Assembly (NCBI GenBank): GCA_003249555.1
Contig: QKIQ01000046.1
Span: 24,259-88,258, forward strand
From: Clostridia bacterium
Lineage (GTDB): Bacteria; Bacillota; Clostridia; Christensenellales; SZUA-584
DNA length: 64,000 bases
Direction: 5' to 3'
This document shows positions 26,994-36,487 of the stretch, piece by piece. Position 1 is the first letter of the stretch. Each line of letters begins with the position of its first letter. The notes below the pieces were generated by a model, which was not told where the DNA came from, made no database searches, and saw only the letters and a list, made by a program, of their open reading frames with translations. The position numbers and the translations under genes are program-made.

Positions 26994-29065
26994 ACAAAAG
27001 AGAGAAACAAGGCAGCTCCGTGTATATCAACAGAGAGTTAAGCTGGCTCAAGTTTAACGAGCGTGTGCTTGAAGAGGCGGCTGATATGACCGTTCCTATA
27101 TTTGAGCGGCTCAAGTATATCTGGATATTTATGAACAATCTTGATGAGTTTTTTATGATTCGCGTCGGAAGTTTGCAGGACCAGACGTTCCTTAAGAGTG
27201 CCCCTCCCGACAGCAAGACGGGCATGACGCCCAAGGAGCAGATAACCGCAGTGCTGAAAGAAGTTCGCTGCATGGTCAAGCATAAAGATACGGCATATTA
27301 TGCGTGTATAAAAAAGCTTGCGCGGCACAATATCCGCCGCCTCAATATGAATGAGCTGACAGCGCAGGAGGAGGAATATGTCCGCGAATACTACATGCGT
27401 GAGATATACCCGCTGCTTTCACCGCAGATCATCGACAATCGTCATCCCTTTCCGTTTCTGCTCAATAAAGGCATTTATGTGGGTGTCTATTTTGAGAGCC
27501 ATCACGATACGAATTTTGGTATTATACCAGCCGTAGGAGCCTTTAGTCGCTTGGTGATGCTGCCGGGATCGGGCGTTCGTTTTGTGCTTACGGAGGAAGT
27601 TATTTATCACTATGCTGACATGATGTTTGGCAGCCATGATCTGCTGGACAAAATGATATTCCGTGTGACGCGCAATGCAGACATCATCACCGATGTGTCT
27701 TTGTTTGATGAAGATGTTGACTTTCGGTTTACAATGAAAGAACTTTTGAAAAAACGTGTCAAACTGGCTCCGGTCAGGCTGGAGATTCAGGGCAAGCTGA
27801 AAAAGGAGTTTATCCGATATATATGCAAAAAGCTTAATTTGAGGCAAAATCACGTGTTTATCACAAGAAGCCCGCTTGATTTGTCCTACGTTCCAAAGCT
27901 TGAGGACTTGCTGACCAAGACGCAGAAAGGCAAGCTGCTGTTTGAACCGCTGACACCGCAGATACCCCCGGAAATTGATTCGGAAGAAAGCATGATGCAG
28001 CAGGTGCTCAATCGCGACTTTTTGCTTGCCTATCCGTTTGAGTCGATGCGTCCCTTTATCCGGCTTCTATATGAGGCAGCGGAAGACCCGGACGTGGTAT
28101 CCATCAAGATCACGCTATACCGCGTGGGCAAAGAATCCGAGATTGTCCGCAGCCTCATTAAGGCGGCGGAGAAAGGCAAGGATGTGACCGCGGTTGTGGA
28201 ACTGCGCGCACGTTTCGACGAGGAAGACAACATTGAATGGGCCACGCGCCTGGCTGAAGCGGGCTGCCGCGTCATATATGGCGTTGACGTATATAAGGTT
28301 CACAGCAAGGTGCTGCTTATCACCCGTAAAACGGATAAGAGTATTCAATACATTTCACAGATTGGAACAGGCAACTACAATGAGCGTACGGCCAGACAAT
28401 ACACTGACCTGTCTCTGATGACTTCTAATCCCGACATCGGGCTTGACGCCGTGGCGCTTTTTAACGACATACTCGTCAACAACATACATGGAAGATACAG
28501 GCATTTACTGGTTGCGCCGTCTTGCATGCGCGGTTCTATCATCAATTTGATACAGACAGAAATTGATCATGCAGCAAAGGCAGAGCCCGCGTCAATATTT
28601 GCGAAATTCAACTCACTGACGGACAAAGCCATTATCGATAAGCTCGTGGAAGCATCCGAAGCGGGTGTGAATATCCGGCTGATTATCCGTGGTATCTGCT
28701 GCCTGAACACGGGTATTCCGTTGCAGACGGATAACATCACCGTGGTGAGCATCGTGGGGCGCTTTCTTGAACACTCGCGCGTATACTGCTTCGGCGTGGG
28801 AGAGCGCAAGCGCGTTTATATCTCCAGCGCAGACTGGATGACGCGAAACACCGAGCGGCGTATTGAGGTGGCGTGCCCTGTATTGGATGCTGAGCTTGCG
28901 GCACGTGTGGAGGGTATGCTGGAAACCGCGTTCCGTGACAATGTGAAGGCGCGTGTTCTTATGCCCGATGGCACATATGAGAACCAGATGGCAGAGGACG
29001 ACGAGGTGAGTCTCAACAGCCAGATTCATTTTTACGAACAGGCTTATGCCGCGGCGGGTAAGTAA
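26990..29065 (+). CDS. ppk1: Polyphosphate kinase 1
   Basis: YINRELSWLKFNERVLEEA...VYKVHSKVLLITRKTDKSIQYISQIGTGNYNERTARQYTDLSL...RGICCLNTG...SIVGRFLEHSRVYCF. Confidence 0.97.
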   Translation: MNKREKQGSSVYINRELSWLKFNERVLEEAADMTVPIFERLKYIWIFMNNLDEFFMIRVGSLQDQTFLKSAPPDSKTGMTPKEQITAVLKEVRCMVKHKDTAYYACIKKLARHNIRRLNMNELTAQEEEYVREYYMREIYPLLSPQIIDNRHPFPFLLNKGIYVGVYFESHHDTNFGIIPAVGAFSRLVMLPGSGVRFVLTEEVIYHYADMMFGSHDLLDKMIFRVTRNADIITDVSLFDEDVDFRFTMKELLKKRVKLAPVRLEIQGKLKKEFIRYICKKLNLRQNHVFITRSPLDLSYVPKLEDLLTKTQKGKLLFEPLTPQIPPEIDSEESMMQQVLNRDFLLAYPFESMRPFIRLLYEAAEDPDVVSIKITLYRVGKESEIVRSLIKAAEKGKDVTAVVELRARFDEEDNIEWATRLAEAGCRVIYGVDVYKVHSKVLLITRKTDKSIQYISQIGTGNYNERTARQYTDLSLMTSNPDIGLDAVALFNDILVNNIHGRYRHLLVAPSCMRGSIINLIQTEIDHAAKAEPASIFAKFNSLTDKAIIDKLVEASEAGVNIRLIIRGICCLNTGIPLQTDNITVVSIVGRFLEHSRVYCFGVGERKRVYISSADWMTRNTERRIEVACPVLDAELAARVEGMLETAFRDNVKARVLMPDGTYENQMAEDDEVSLNSQIHFYEQAYAAAGK

Positions 29066-29163
29066 ATAAAGCAAGTCTGACGGTTTGCCGATTTATGAAA
29101 AACAAAGCTCTCTTCGCATGGATATATGAGACGGTTCGGGAGGAGCTTTTTTGTTGCTCTGAT

Positions 29164-30093
29164 TTATTCACTTCCAGTGTGCGAAAGCAGCCGTTTTGTT
29201 GCCTTTTTTGTACCAATCAGCATCATGCCAAGTATCACAAGCGCGCCGCCCGCCCATTGCGCCCAGCTTGTACGCTCGCCCAGCAGCAGCACGGATAGCA
29301 GCAACGAAGTAAACGGCATCAGGCCGGCAAACGCGGCGGCTGTGCTGGCGGGGCAGCGTTTAATGCCGGCAAACCAGAAGATAAAAGCAAGCGCTGTCAC
29401 AAATACGCCGTACCAGACGAGTGCGAGCCATTCTGCGACACCGATTGCACCTAATTTTTCATATGGCTGTTCAAACAGCATGGGAACAACGCAGAAAAGA
29501 AGAGCGATCATGGATACCAAAGTGGTTCGCACAAGCGGATCGAGAGGCTTATGTTTTTCGGCTTTGACGGCGCTGACGCGTGACAAAACGTTGAAAGCGG
29601 ATTCGCTGGCTGCGGCACCGAGTACGAGCAAATTTCCCAAAAGGTGATTTGTAGAAAAGCTGCTGGCGGTAAGCCCCTGTATAAGAAGAACGCCGCCGAC
29701 GGTGCATATCATTCCTGCAAAGCCATGCGTACACACTCGTTCCTTGAGAAAAATCCAAGCAAACGATGCTGTGATGGCGGGTGTGGCGCCCGTAAGCAAG
29801 CCCGCCTCGCTTGCGCTTGTGCGCGAAATGCCCTGAAGCAAAAACAGACGAAATAAAAATATGCCAAGCAGCGCCTGAAGAAAAAGCATGATAGTTTCCG
29901 ACCAGCGCATATGCTTTACAGTCTGCTTAAGTTTACTGGCGCAAAACGGCAGCAGTGCAATAATCGCTAAAGTTAGGCTGACGGCTGTGATGGTGAATGC
30001 GCCGAGATGACCAGATAAAAGTCTCGCGGATATCACAGACGAACCTGCAAGTGAAAATGCGCCGGTAAGACATAGCGGCCCCGAGAATTTCAA
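29164..30093 (-). CDS. EamA/DMT-family transporter
   Basis: ~10 TM helices; GLLTGATPAITASFAWIFLKERV...FAGLMPFTSLLLSVLLLGERTSWAQWAGGALVILGMML. Confidence 0.9.
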   Translation of the reverse strand: MKFSGPLCLTGAFSLAGSSVISARLLSGHLGAFTITAVSLTLAIIALLPFCASKLKQTVKHMRWSETIMLFLQALLGIFLFRLFLLQGISRTSASEAGLLTGATPAITASFAWIFLKERVCTHGFAGMICTVGGVLLIQGLTASSFSTNHLLGNLLVLGAAASESAFNVLSRVSAVKAEKHKPLDPLVRTTLVSMIALLFCVVPMLFEQPYEKLGAIGVAEWLALVWYGVFVTALAFIFWFAGIKRCPASTAAAFAGLMPFTSLLLSVLLLGERTSWAQWAGGALVILGMMLIGTKKATKRLLSHTGSE

Positions 30094-30212
30094 AAAAAAT
30101 ACCTCCTATGCATTTTCAAAGGTGCTTGACGGTGATATGATTTTACCAAATAAACTGGTTTGTAATAAGCGCCAGTGCAGCGTGAATTTGAGCAGACCAG
30201 TTGGAGGCTGCT

Positions 30213-31610
30213 ATGTGGGGGATTAATCTGAGCAGACAAAGCGGCGTGCCGATTAAACGGCAGATATATGAAGCCTTTAAACAGCGCATGATGATCGGAA
30301 ACCTCGAAGAGGGAGAAGCGATGCCCTCCACGCGTGAGCTGGCGTCAGCACTTTTAGTGTCTCGCAGCACCGTCTGCGAGGCATACGATATGCTTCTGGC
30401 CGAAGGCTTCATCATCGCGCATCAGGGCGCGCCCACGCGAGTGGCACCCGGACTGAGGGTGGATATAAGCTTTGAGCAAAAACCTCGAAGGAAGGCGCGA
30501 AGCGAAAAAAAGTACGCTGCGGATTTCCAAACAGGGCAGCCTGATTTGCGCGAATTTCCGCGTTTTTCTTTCGAACAGTGTCTTAAACGGGCAGCGGCGG
30601 AGCTGTCGCTATCTTCGTTTGGTTATTCGGGTGCCTGCGGGTCGCTGCCGCTTCGGGAAGAGATTGCGGCGTATCTTTACCGCAGCCGGGGCATTAAAGC
30701 AGATTCACAGGACATTTTCATCACGGCGGGCGCCACGCATGCGCTGCATGTGTGCGCCGCATTATTTAGAGAGCAAAGCCGCGAAATACTTATAGAAGAT
30801 CCATGCCACGCGGGTATGCTCAAAACCTTCATGTACAAAGGCTTTACGCCCATACCCGTTCCCGTTGACGAATCGGGCATGCAGACGGACAACCTCAAAA
30901 ACAGGCGAGGCTGTCCGGTGTATGTGACCCCATCGCATCAGTTTCCTTTAGGCGGCGTAATGACTGCGCCAAGGCGGGCGGAAATTATCCGATGCGCACG
31001 CCGAAATGAAAACTACATCATTGAGGACGACTATGACAGTGAATTTCGTTATCAGGGTGAGCCTATCGCGCCGCTGTATGCGATGGATCCGCAGCGCGTG
31101 ATCTATGTGGGCACATTCAGTAAGGTGCTTTATCCCGCGCTGCGCATCGGCTACGTGATATTGCCTCGTTTGCTGCAAAAACGCTGGATTCAGCTGCGTA
31201 CCTGCACGGACGTGCAAAACCCTGTGTTTGAACAGGCGGCGCTGACGGATTTTTTGCAGACACGCCGGTTAGACCGACATATCCAGAAAATGCGCAAGAT
31301 ATATGGAAATCGTCGCCAGATACTGCTCGAAAGTCTTGGCGACGCGTTCGGAGACACATGGCGGCCTTGGGGAGATGCGGCAGGGCTTCATATCGCCGTG
31401 CAGTTTGACGGGCTGCGATTTGATGAAAGTGTTGAGACGATATGCCGTGAACAGGGAGTGCGCATTTCATCCGTTGCTCGATACTGTATCGAAAAAGGAT
31501 GCCACGAAGATAAGCTGCTTCTGGGCTACGGGCATCTTAACCATACCGAGATTGTAAACGGCGTCAGACTGCTCTGCATCGCCATGTGCGGATATCTGCC
31601 GCAAATATAG
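30213..31610 (+). CDS. MocR/PdxR-type GntR-aminotransferase regulator
   Basis: GntR wHTH QIYEAFKQRMMIGNLEEGEAMPSTRELASALLVSRSTVCEAYDML + PLP aminotransferase fold (EDDYDSEFRYQGEP...GTFSKVLYPALRIGY). Confidence 0.93.
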   Translation: MWGINLSRQSGVPIKRQIYEAFKQRMMIGNLEEGEAMPSTRELASALLVSRSTVCEAYDMLLAEGFIIAHQGAPTRVAPGLRVDISFEQKPRRKARSEKKYAADFQTGQPDLREFPRFSFEQCLKRAAAELSLSSFGYSGACGSLPLREEIAAYLYRSRGIKADSQDIFITAGATHALHVCAALFREQSREILIEDPCHAGMLKTFMYKGFTPIPVPVDESGMQTDNLKNRRGCPVYVTPSHQFPLGGVMTAPRRAEIIRCARRNENYIIEDDYDSEFRYQGEPIAPLYAMDPQRVIYVGTFSKVLYPALRIGYVILPRLLQKRWIQLRTCTDVQNPVFEQAALTDFLQTRRLDRHIQKMRKIYGNRRQILLESLGDAFGDTWRPWGDAAGLHIAVQFDGLRFDESVETICREQGVRISSVARYCIEKGCHEDKLLLGYGHLNHTEIVNGVRLLCIAMCGYLPQI

Positions 31611-31722
31611 ACTATTTGTAATTAAGACTCACATAAACCGAACTTTACACAAAAAATCTTGTATTATTTCCGTCAAAAGCTTATAATCATTTGCGGTCAA
31701 CAATTGAGAAACTGGGGTTACT

Positions 31723-33537
31723 ATGCATAAACAAGAGAATATAAGAAACATTGCGATCGTGGCGCACGTCGATCACGGCAAAACAACGCTTGTGGATCAG
31801 ATGCTGCGGCAGTCGGGCATATTCCGTGCCAATGAAGTGGTGCGAGAGCGTGTGATGGATTCGGAGGATTTGGAACAGGAGAGGGGAATCACTATACTCT
31901 CCAAAAATACAGCCATCGAATACAAGGGAACGAAAATCAATATTGTGGATACACCGGGCCATGCGGACTTTGGCGGCGAGGTGGAGCGCGTGCTGACAAT
32001 GGTCGACGGCGTGCTGCTGCTTGTGGACGCGTTTGAAGGTTGCATGCCGCAAACACGCTTTGTGCTGAAAAAAGCGTTGATGCTGAACAAACACGTCATC
32101 GCGGTCATCAACAAGGTGGACAGGCCGGGTTCGCGCCCTGAAACGGTGCTGGACGGTATTATCGACCTTTTCATTGAGCTGGACGCGGCAGAGGAACAGC
32201 TGGATTTTCCCGTTGTGTATGCATCTGCCAAGGCTGGCACGGCATCCGTCAAGCTGGAAGATGAGATGACGGATATCACGCCGCTTTTCGACGCGATTAT
32301 CGAGCATGTTCCCGCGCCCGAGGGTGAACCCGAAGGACCGCTTCAGATGCTTGTGTCCAGCATTGATTATGACGATTATTTGGGCCGTATCGCCATTGGT
32401 CGTATTGAGCGGGGCATGGCGCAAAGAAACATGGCGGCGGCACTATGCCGGCAGGACGGAACAACGCAGAATGTGAAGATAACGCGGCTTTATGAGTTTT
32501 CAGGGCTTAGGCGCAAAGAAACTGAAAGCGCGCGATTTGGCGATATTGTGGCGATTGCGGGACTGCCAGACGTCAATATCGGAGAAACAGTCTGCGACGC
32601 TGAATGTATCGATCCGCTGCCGTTTGTCAAGATCGACGAACCGACGGTATCCATGAACTTTATCGTCAACAACAGTCCTTTTGCGGGGCGCGAAGGCAAA
32701 TATGTGACCTCTCGCAATCTGCGCGAGCGGCTTTGGCGCGAGATGGAGACGAATCTTAGTCTTAAGGTGGAGGAAACGGATTCGACCGACTCGTTCAAGG
32801 TGTCGGGCCGTGGTGAGCTTCATCTGTCCATACTCATTGAAACGATGCGTCGTGAAGGGTATGAATTTTCGGTGTCGCGGCCGCGCGTCATACTCAAAAA
32901 AGAAGACAGCGTGACCTTGGAGCCGTATGAACTGCTTATGATTGATGTGCCGGGCGACTATGCGGGTGTCGTGATTGAGAAATTAGGGCCAAGAAAAGCG
33001 TCGCTTGTAGACATGAGCACGGACGGCGGTACGACACGCATGTCGTTTAATATCCCGTCGCGCGGGCTTATCGGTTACCGCAATGAATTTTTGACGGACA
33101 CAAAGGGCAACGGCATTCTGAACCATATTTTCTGTGGATACAAGGAATGGGCGGGCGACATCGCAGAACGCCAGAGAGGCTCGATTATTGCGCATGAACA
33201 GGGAGAATCCACAGCGTACGGTTTATTCAACGCGCAGGAGCGCGGGAGGCTTTTCATCGGCGCGGGCATACCCGTTTATACAGGCATGGTCGTGGGTGAA
33301 AACGCGCGTCAGGAAGACATTGTCATCAACGTCTGCAAGAAAAAGCAGCTGACCAATACCCGGGCTTCCGGTTCGGACGATGCGCTGCGTTTAACGCCGC
33401 CTACAGTACTGAGCCTAGAGCAGTCTCTTGAGTTCATTGCGGATGATGAGCTCGTTGAAGTCACGCCCAAAAACATCCGGCTTCGCAAAGCGTTGCTGGA
33501 TAAGGGAGACAGGGCCAGGCTGCAAAAAGTAAATTAG
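31723..33537 (+). CDS. typA: Ribosome-associated GTPase TypA/BipA
   Basis: NIRNIAIVAHVDHGKTTLVDQMLRQSG...NIVDTPGHADFGGEVERVL...GVVIEKLGPRKA. Confidence 0.97.
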   Translation: MHKQENIRNIAIVAHVDHGKTTLVDQMLRQSGIFRANEVVRERVMDSEDLEQERGITILSKNTAIEYKGTKINIVDTPGHADFGGEVERVLTMVDGVLLLVDAFEGCMPQTRFVLKKALMLNKHVIAVINKVDRPGSRPETVLDGIIDLFIELDAAEEQLDFPVVYASAKAGTASVKLEDEMTDITPLFDAIIEHVPAPEGEPEGPLQMLVSSIDYDDYLGRIAIGRIERGMAQRNMAAALCRQDGTTQNVKITRLYEFSGLRRKETESARFGDIVAIAGLPDVNIGETVCDAECIDPLPFVKIDEPTVSMNFIVNNSPFAGREGKYVTSRNLRERLWREMETNLSLKVEETDSTDSFKVSGRGELHLSILIETMRREGYEFSVSRPRVILKKEDSVTLEPYELLMIDVPGDYAGVVIEKLGPRKASLVDMSTDGGTTRMSFNIPSRGLIGYRNEFLTDTKGNGILNHIFCGYKEWAGDIAERQRGSIIAHEQGESTAYGLFNAQERGRLFIGAGIPVYTGMVVGENARQEDIVINVCKKKQLTNTRASGSDDALRLTPPTVLSLEQSLEFIADDELVEVTPKNIRLRKALLDKGDRARLQKVN

Positions 33538-33575
33538 TTTTTGATATTAACGAACCGATATAAAAAAATGATAAC

Positions 33576-33612
33576 ATCTTCTGCACGGCTCGACATGTTT
33601 CGTGCAGAAGAT
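33576..33612. terminator. Hairpin downstream of typA
   Basis: ATCTTCTGCAC...GTGCAGAAGAT, 11-bp stem. Confidence 0.55.
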
Positions 33613-33689
33613 ATAAAAAAATTAAAAAAATACTTGTTTTACATCATACAAATGTGGTATATTATAGATAAATAAATAACTGTTTGGTA

Positions 33690-33795
33690 TTGGCTTTTAA
33701 GCCGATAAAGGCAAACTCGGTGAAAATCGGGGACGCAAAGCAAGGGGTCTAAGTCCATTGGATATGACAGCCCGGTTACCGAAGATTAGAGGTTT
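33690..33795 (+). ncRNA. Class-I cyclic-di-GMP riboswitch (GEMM-I)
   Basis: AAAGGCAAACTCGGTGAAAATCGGGGACGCAAAGCAAGGGGTCTAAGTCCATTGGATATGACAGCCCGGTTACCG matches the conserved GGCAAAC / GGGACGCAAAGC / CTAA / ATGACAGCCGGGTTACC pattern; T run downstream. Confidence 0.92.
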
Positions 33796-34026
33796 TTTAT
33801 TTTGTAACTTTTGCGCCTAAACCCTGATTCGCAGGGTGAAATAAATAGGGGAGTAGATATTGAACAAACGCACTCAAATTAAAGCTTAAAGCCTACATTT
33901 CGGGCTACATACACCACATATAAAGCAAAAATACATTTGGTTGGAAAAGGATAGACACAATTTGAAGGACATCTTCCATACCGTTCCCCTGCATAATGTT
34001 TCAAGTCCGAAAAGGGCGAAGGAAAG

Positions 34027-34049
34027 CCACAGCAGATGCTGTGGTTTTT
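34027..34049 (+). terminator. Terminator
   Basis: CCACAGCA-GA-TGCTGTGG-TTTTT. Confidence 0.85.
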
Positions 34050-34063
34050 CTTATGCGCCATTG

Positions 34064-34384
34064 TTATTTAGACCGATAGGTTAAACAATTGCATATGACC
34101 GAATCATGCGGATCATCAATATCCACGTTTCTTGCGCGGCAATGAAATGATTTGTTATATACGCACTGTGTCACATTACAAGAGATGCGGGGCGCATTTT
34201 CTCCCGGCTCAGTGCCGAATTCGGTATCCGCAGGTATATGCGAGGATGCCGCAAACGTGTTTTCTTTGGTGTATGTGTCACAATACGTTTCTTCAGACGT
34301 ATTGCTTACAAGTATTGTGTTGGCATCGCAATATTGATTCGTGTTGTATATGCAGTCGGTAGCCTGGCATTTTAAAGATTTCAT
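34064..34384 (-). CDS. Protein with two DUF1540 domains
   Basis: MKSLKCQATDCIYNTNQYCDANTILVSNTSEETYCDTYTKEN...ISCNVTQCVYNKSFHCRARNVDIDDPHDSVICNCLTYRSK. Confidence 0.85.
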   Translation of the reverse strand: MKSLKCQATDCIYNTNQYCDANTILVSNTSEETYCDTYTKENTFAASSHIPADTEFGTEPGENAPRISCNVTQCVYNKSFHCRARNVDIDDPHDSVICNCLTYRSK

Positions 34385-34385
34385 T

Positions 34386-34550
34386 TTAATCATCCTTTCG
34401 TTCAAAACATTCGCACATGCTTTCATCCGGGGAGTTGGCACCGCTGGTGAGCGGATTGATTTGTATGTTGTATAACATACATAAGTCATTTTTACCGTGA
34501 TTCTGACAGGATTCAACAGAGCAGTAAATGGTTTGATGATATTTGCTCAT
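34386..34550 (-). CDS. 54-aa DUF1540-like protein (absent from ORF track)
   Basis: Revcomp GGGAGGAGCAAT-ATG: MSKYHQTIYCSVESCQNHGKNDLCMLYNIQINPLTSGANSPDESMCECFERKDD; Cys pattern matches DUF1540; strong RBS. Confidence 0.75.
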   Translation of the reverse strand: MSKYHQTIYCSVESCQNHGKNDLCMLYNIQINPLTSGANSPDESMCECFERKDD

Positions 34551-34891
34551 ATTGCTCCTCCCGGCTTTTGCTGTTTTCTTTATTATGGCTCAATATTTTA
34601 TGTTTTATGTAAGTGTTAAAACAGCTGCTTTACAAACCGGAATTCATCATCTGTTATTAATTTTAAAAAGAATATATGTCTAGTTTTATACGAATTTGGG
34701 TATTATTATACTGTAGACTTTTGAGAGTATTGACAATATTGCGAGCACGATTATATAATACAATTGGTCTAAGAAGGGCTGGAATTTCTTTAAGTAGTAT
34801 TAATTCCCAATATTTACATAAATATCGTCGGGTATGCGTTATTACTGATGTCTGGCATTTTCATTTTTATATATTTAGAAGGAGACGACAA

Positions 34892-36475
34892 TTGGATATT
34901 AGTTTGCTAAAAGAGAAGAGTTTAATGGACCTGCGCGAAATTGCCAAAATGGCAGGCATTAAATCTGTTACCAAATACCGAAAGGGTGAGCTGCTGGATA
35001 TGCTTTACGAGCTCGATCGGCGCGCGCGAAGCAGCGAAAACCCGGAGAATGCCCAAAGCAGCGAAGACTTAGAAAATGATTATAAATCATACGACGAGGA
35101 TGTCTATGAAGAGAATTATGAGCGCCAAGAGGACTCTTTCGTATCTGATGAGATCCCTTCATACCAGCAGGATGTGCTGGATAGGCGTGAGCGTGAGGAA
35201 GAAATAAAAAAGCAGCATGAGGATGAGAGCCCCGCCAGAAACGAAGAAAAGAAAATGATCGAATATGTGATGGGCAACGATGCTGTGAACGAGCTGCTTA
35301 ACAAAGGCGACTGCGGAGATGCCCTGGGTATACTCGAAGTGCTCCCCGAAGGATATGGTTTTTTGCGCAGTGAGAACTATCTGCCAGGCAATAAAGACGT
35401 TTATGTGTCGATGGCACAGATTAGAAAGTTTAACCTTAAAACCGGCGACAAAGTGAGGGGCAAAACGCGCCCGGCGAAAGACGCAGAAAAGCTCAATGCA
35501 CTGCTTTATATCGAACAGGTCAATGACGATATCGTTGAAAAATGTCTTACACGCCGTCCGTTTGAAAACCTCATACCCATCCATCCCGAGCAGCGACTCA
35601 CGTTGGAACGGCCGGAGGCCACTCGGGATCTTGCCATTCGTTTGATAGATCTTATTTCTCCCATAGGAAAAGGACAAAGAGGACTCGTGGTTTCGCCGCC
35701 AAAAGCGGGAAAAACCATTATGCTAAAGAAAATCGCCAACAGCATCACATCCAACTACCCTGATGTCAATTTGATTGTTCTGCTTATCGATGAGCGTCCG
35801 GAAGAAGTGACGGATATGCAGCGCTCGATAAAGGGTGAGGTTGTATATTCCACATTTGATGAAAAACCTGAAAATCATACACGTGTGTCTGAAATGGTCA
35901 TTGAGCGCGCCAAACGCCTTGTGGAGCAGGGCAAAGATGTTGTTGTGCTGCTGGACAGCATTACGCGTCTTGCACGTGCGTATAATCTTATCATTCCTCC
36001 CACTGGACGTACGCTCTCGGGCGGTCTGGATCCGGGATCGCTGTATAAGCCCAAACGCTTTTTCGGAGCGGCGAGAAATATTGAATTTGGCGGCAGTTTG
36101 ACCATTATTGCGACGGCATTGGTTGATACGGGTTCGCGTATGGATGAGATTATATATGAGGAATTCAAAGGCACTGGCAATATGGAAATCCATCTTGACA
36201 GGCGACTCTCCGAAAAACGTATTTTCCCAGCCATCGATCTGCATAAGTCGAGCACACGCCGTGAAGAACTGCTTCTTTCCAAGAGAGAGCTTGAGGGCAT
36301 TTGGGCAATACGCAAGGTAATGTCTAACGGAAACACCTCCGAGGTGACCGAACAGCTTATAAGCATGCTTGCCAAAACGCAAAGCAACGAAGCATTTCTT
36401 GAAAAGCTTAAAGGCTGGCTCTCCATATGGGATAAGGAAGGATATAACTTCGCTCCCAAAAGAGGGGGGTTCTAG
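34892..36475 (+). CDS. rho: Transcription termination factor Rho
   Basis: TTG start after AGAAGGAGACGACAA; ...LPEGYGFLRSENYLPGNKDVYVS...IGKGQRGLVVSPPKAGKTIMLKKIA...LIDERPEEVTDM. Confidence 0.96.
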   Translation: MDISLLKEKSLMDLREIAKMAGIKSVTKYRKGELLDMLYELDRRARSSENPENAQSSEDLENDYKSYDEDVYEENYERQEDSFVSDEIPSYQQDVLDRREREEEIKKQHEDESPARNEEKKMIEYVMGNDAVNELLNKGDCGDALGILEVLPEGYGFLRSENYLPGNKDVYVSMAQIRKFNLKTGDKVRGKTRPAKDAEKLNALLYIEQVNDDIVEKCLTRRPFENLIPIHPEQRLTLERPEATRDLAIRLIDLISPIGKGQRGLVVSPPKAGKTIMLKKIANSITSNYPDVNLIVLLIDERPEEVTDMQRSIKGEVVYSTFDEKPENHTRVSEMVIERAKRLVEQGKDVVVLLDSITRLARAYNLIIPPTGRTLSGGLDPGSLYKPKRFFGAARNIEFGGSLTIIATALVDTGSRMDEIIYEEFKGTGNMEIHLDRRLSEKRIFPAIDLHKSSTRREELLLSKRELEGIWAIRKVMSNGNTSEVTEQLISMLAKTQSNEAFLEKLKGWLSIWDKEGYNFAPKRGGF

Positions 36476-36487
36476 GGAACTCTTGAA

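Noticed and set aside
31687-32424. 245-aa minus-strand ORF
   Set aside because: Antisense to typA, no recognisable domain
34676-34891. Extended N-terminus of Rho in the ORF track
   Set aside because: Not Rho-like; AAGGAGACGACAA-TTG at 34892 fits the start of the Rho N-terminal domain
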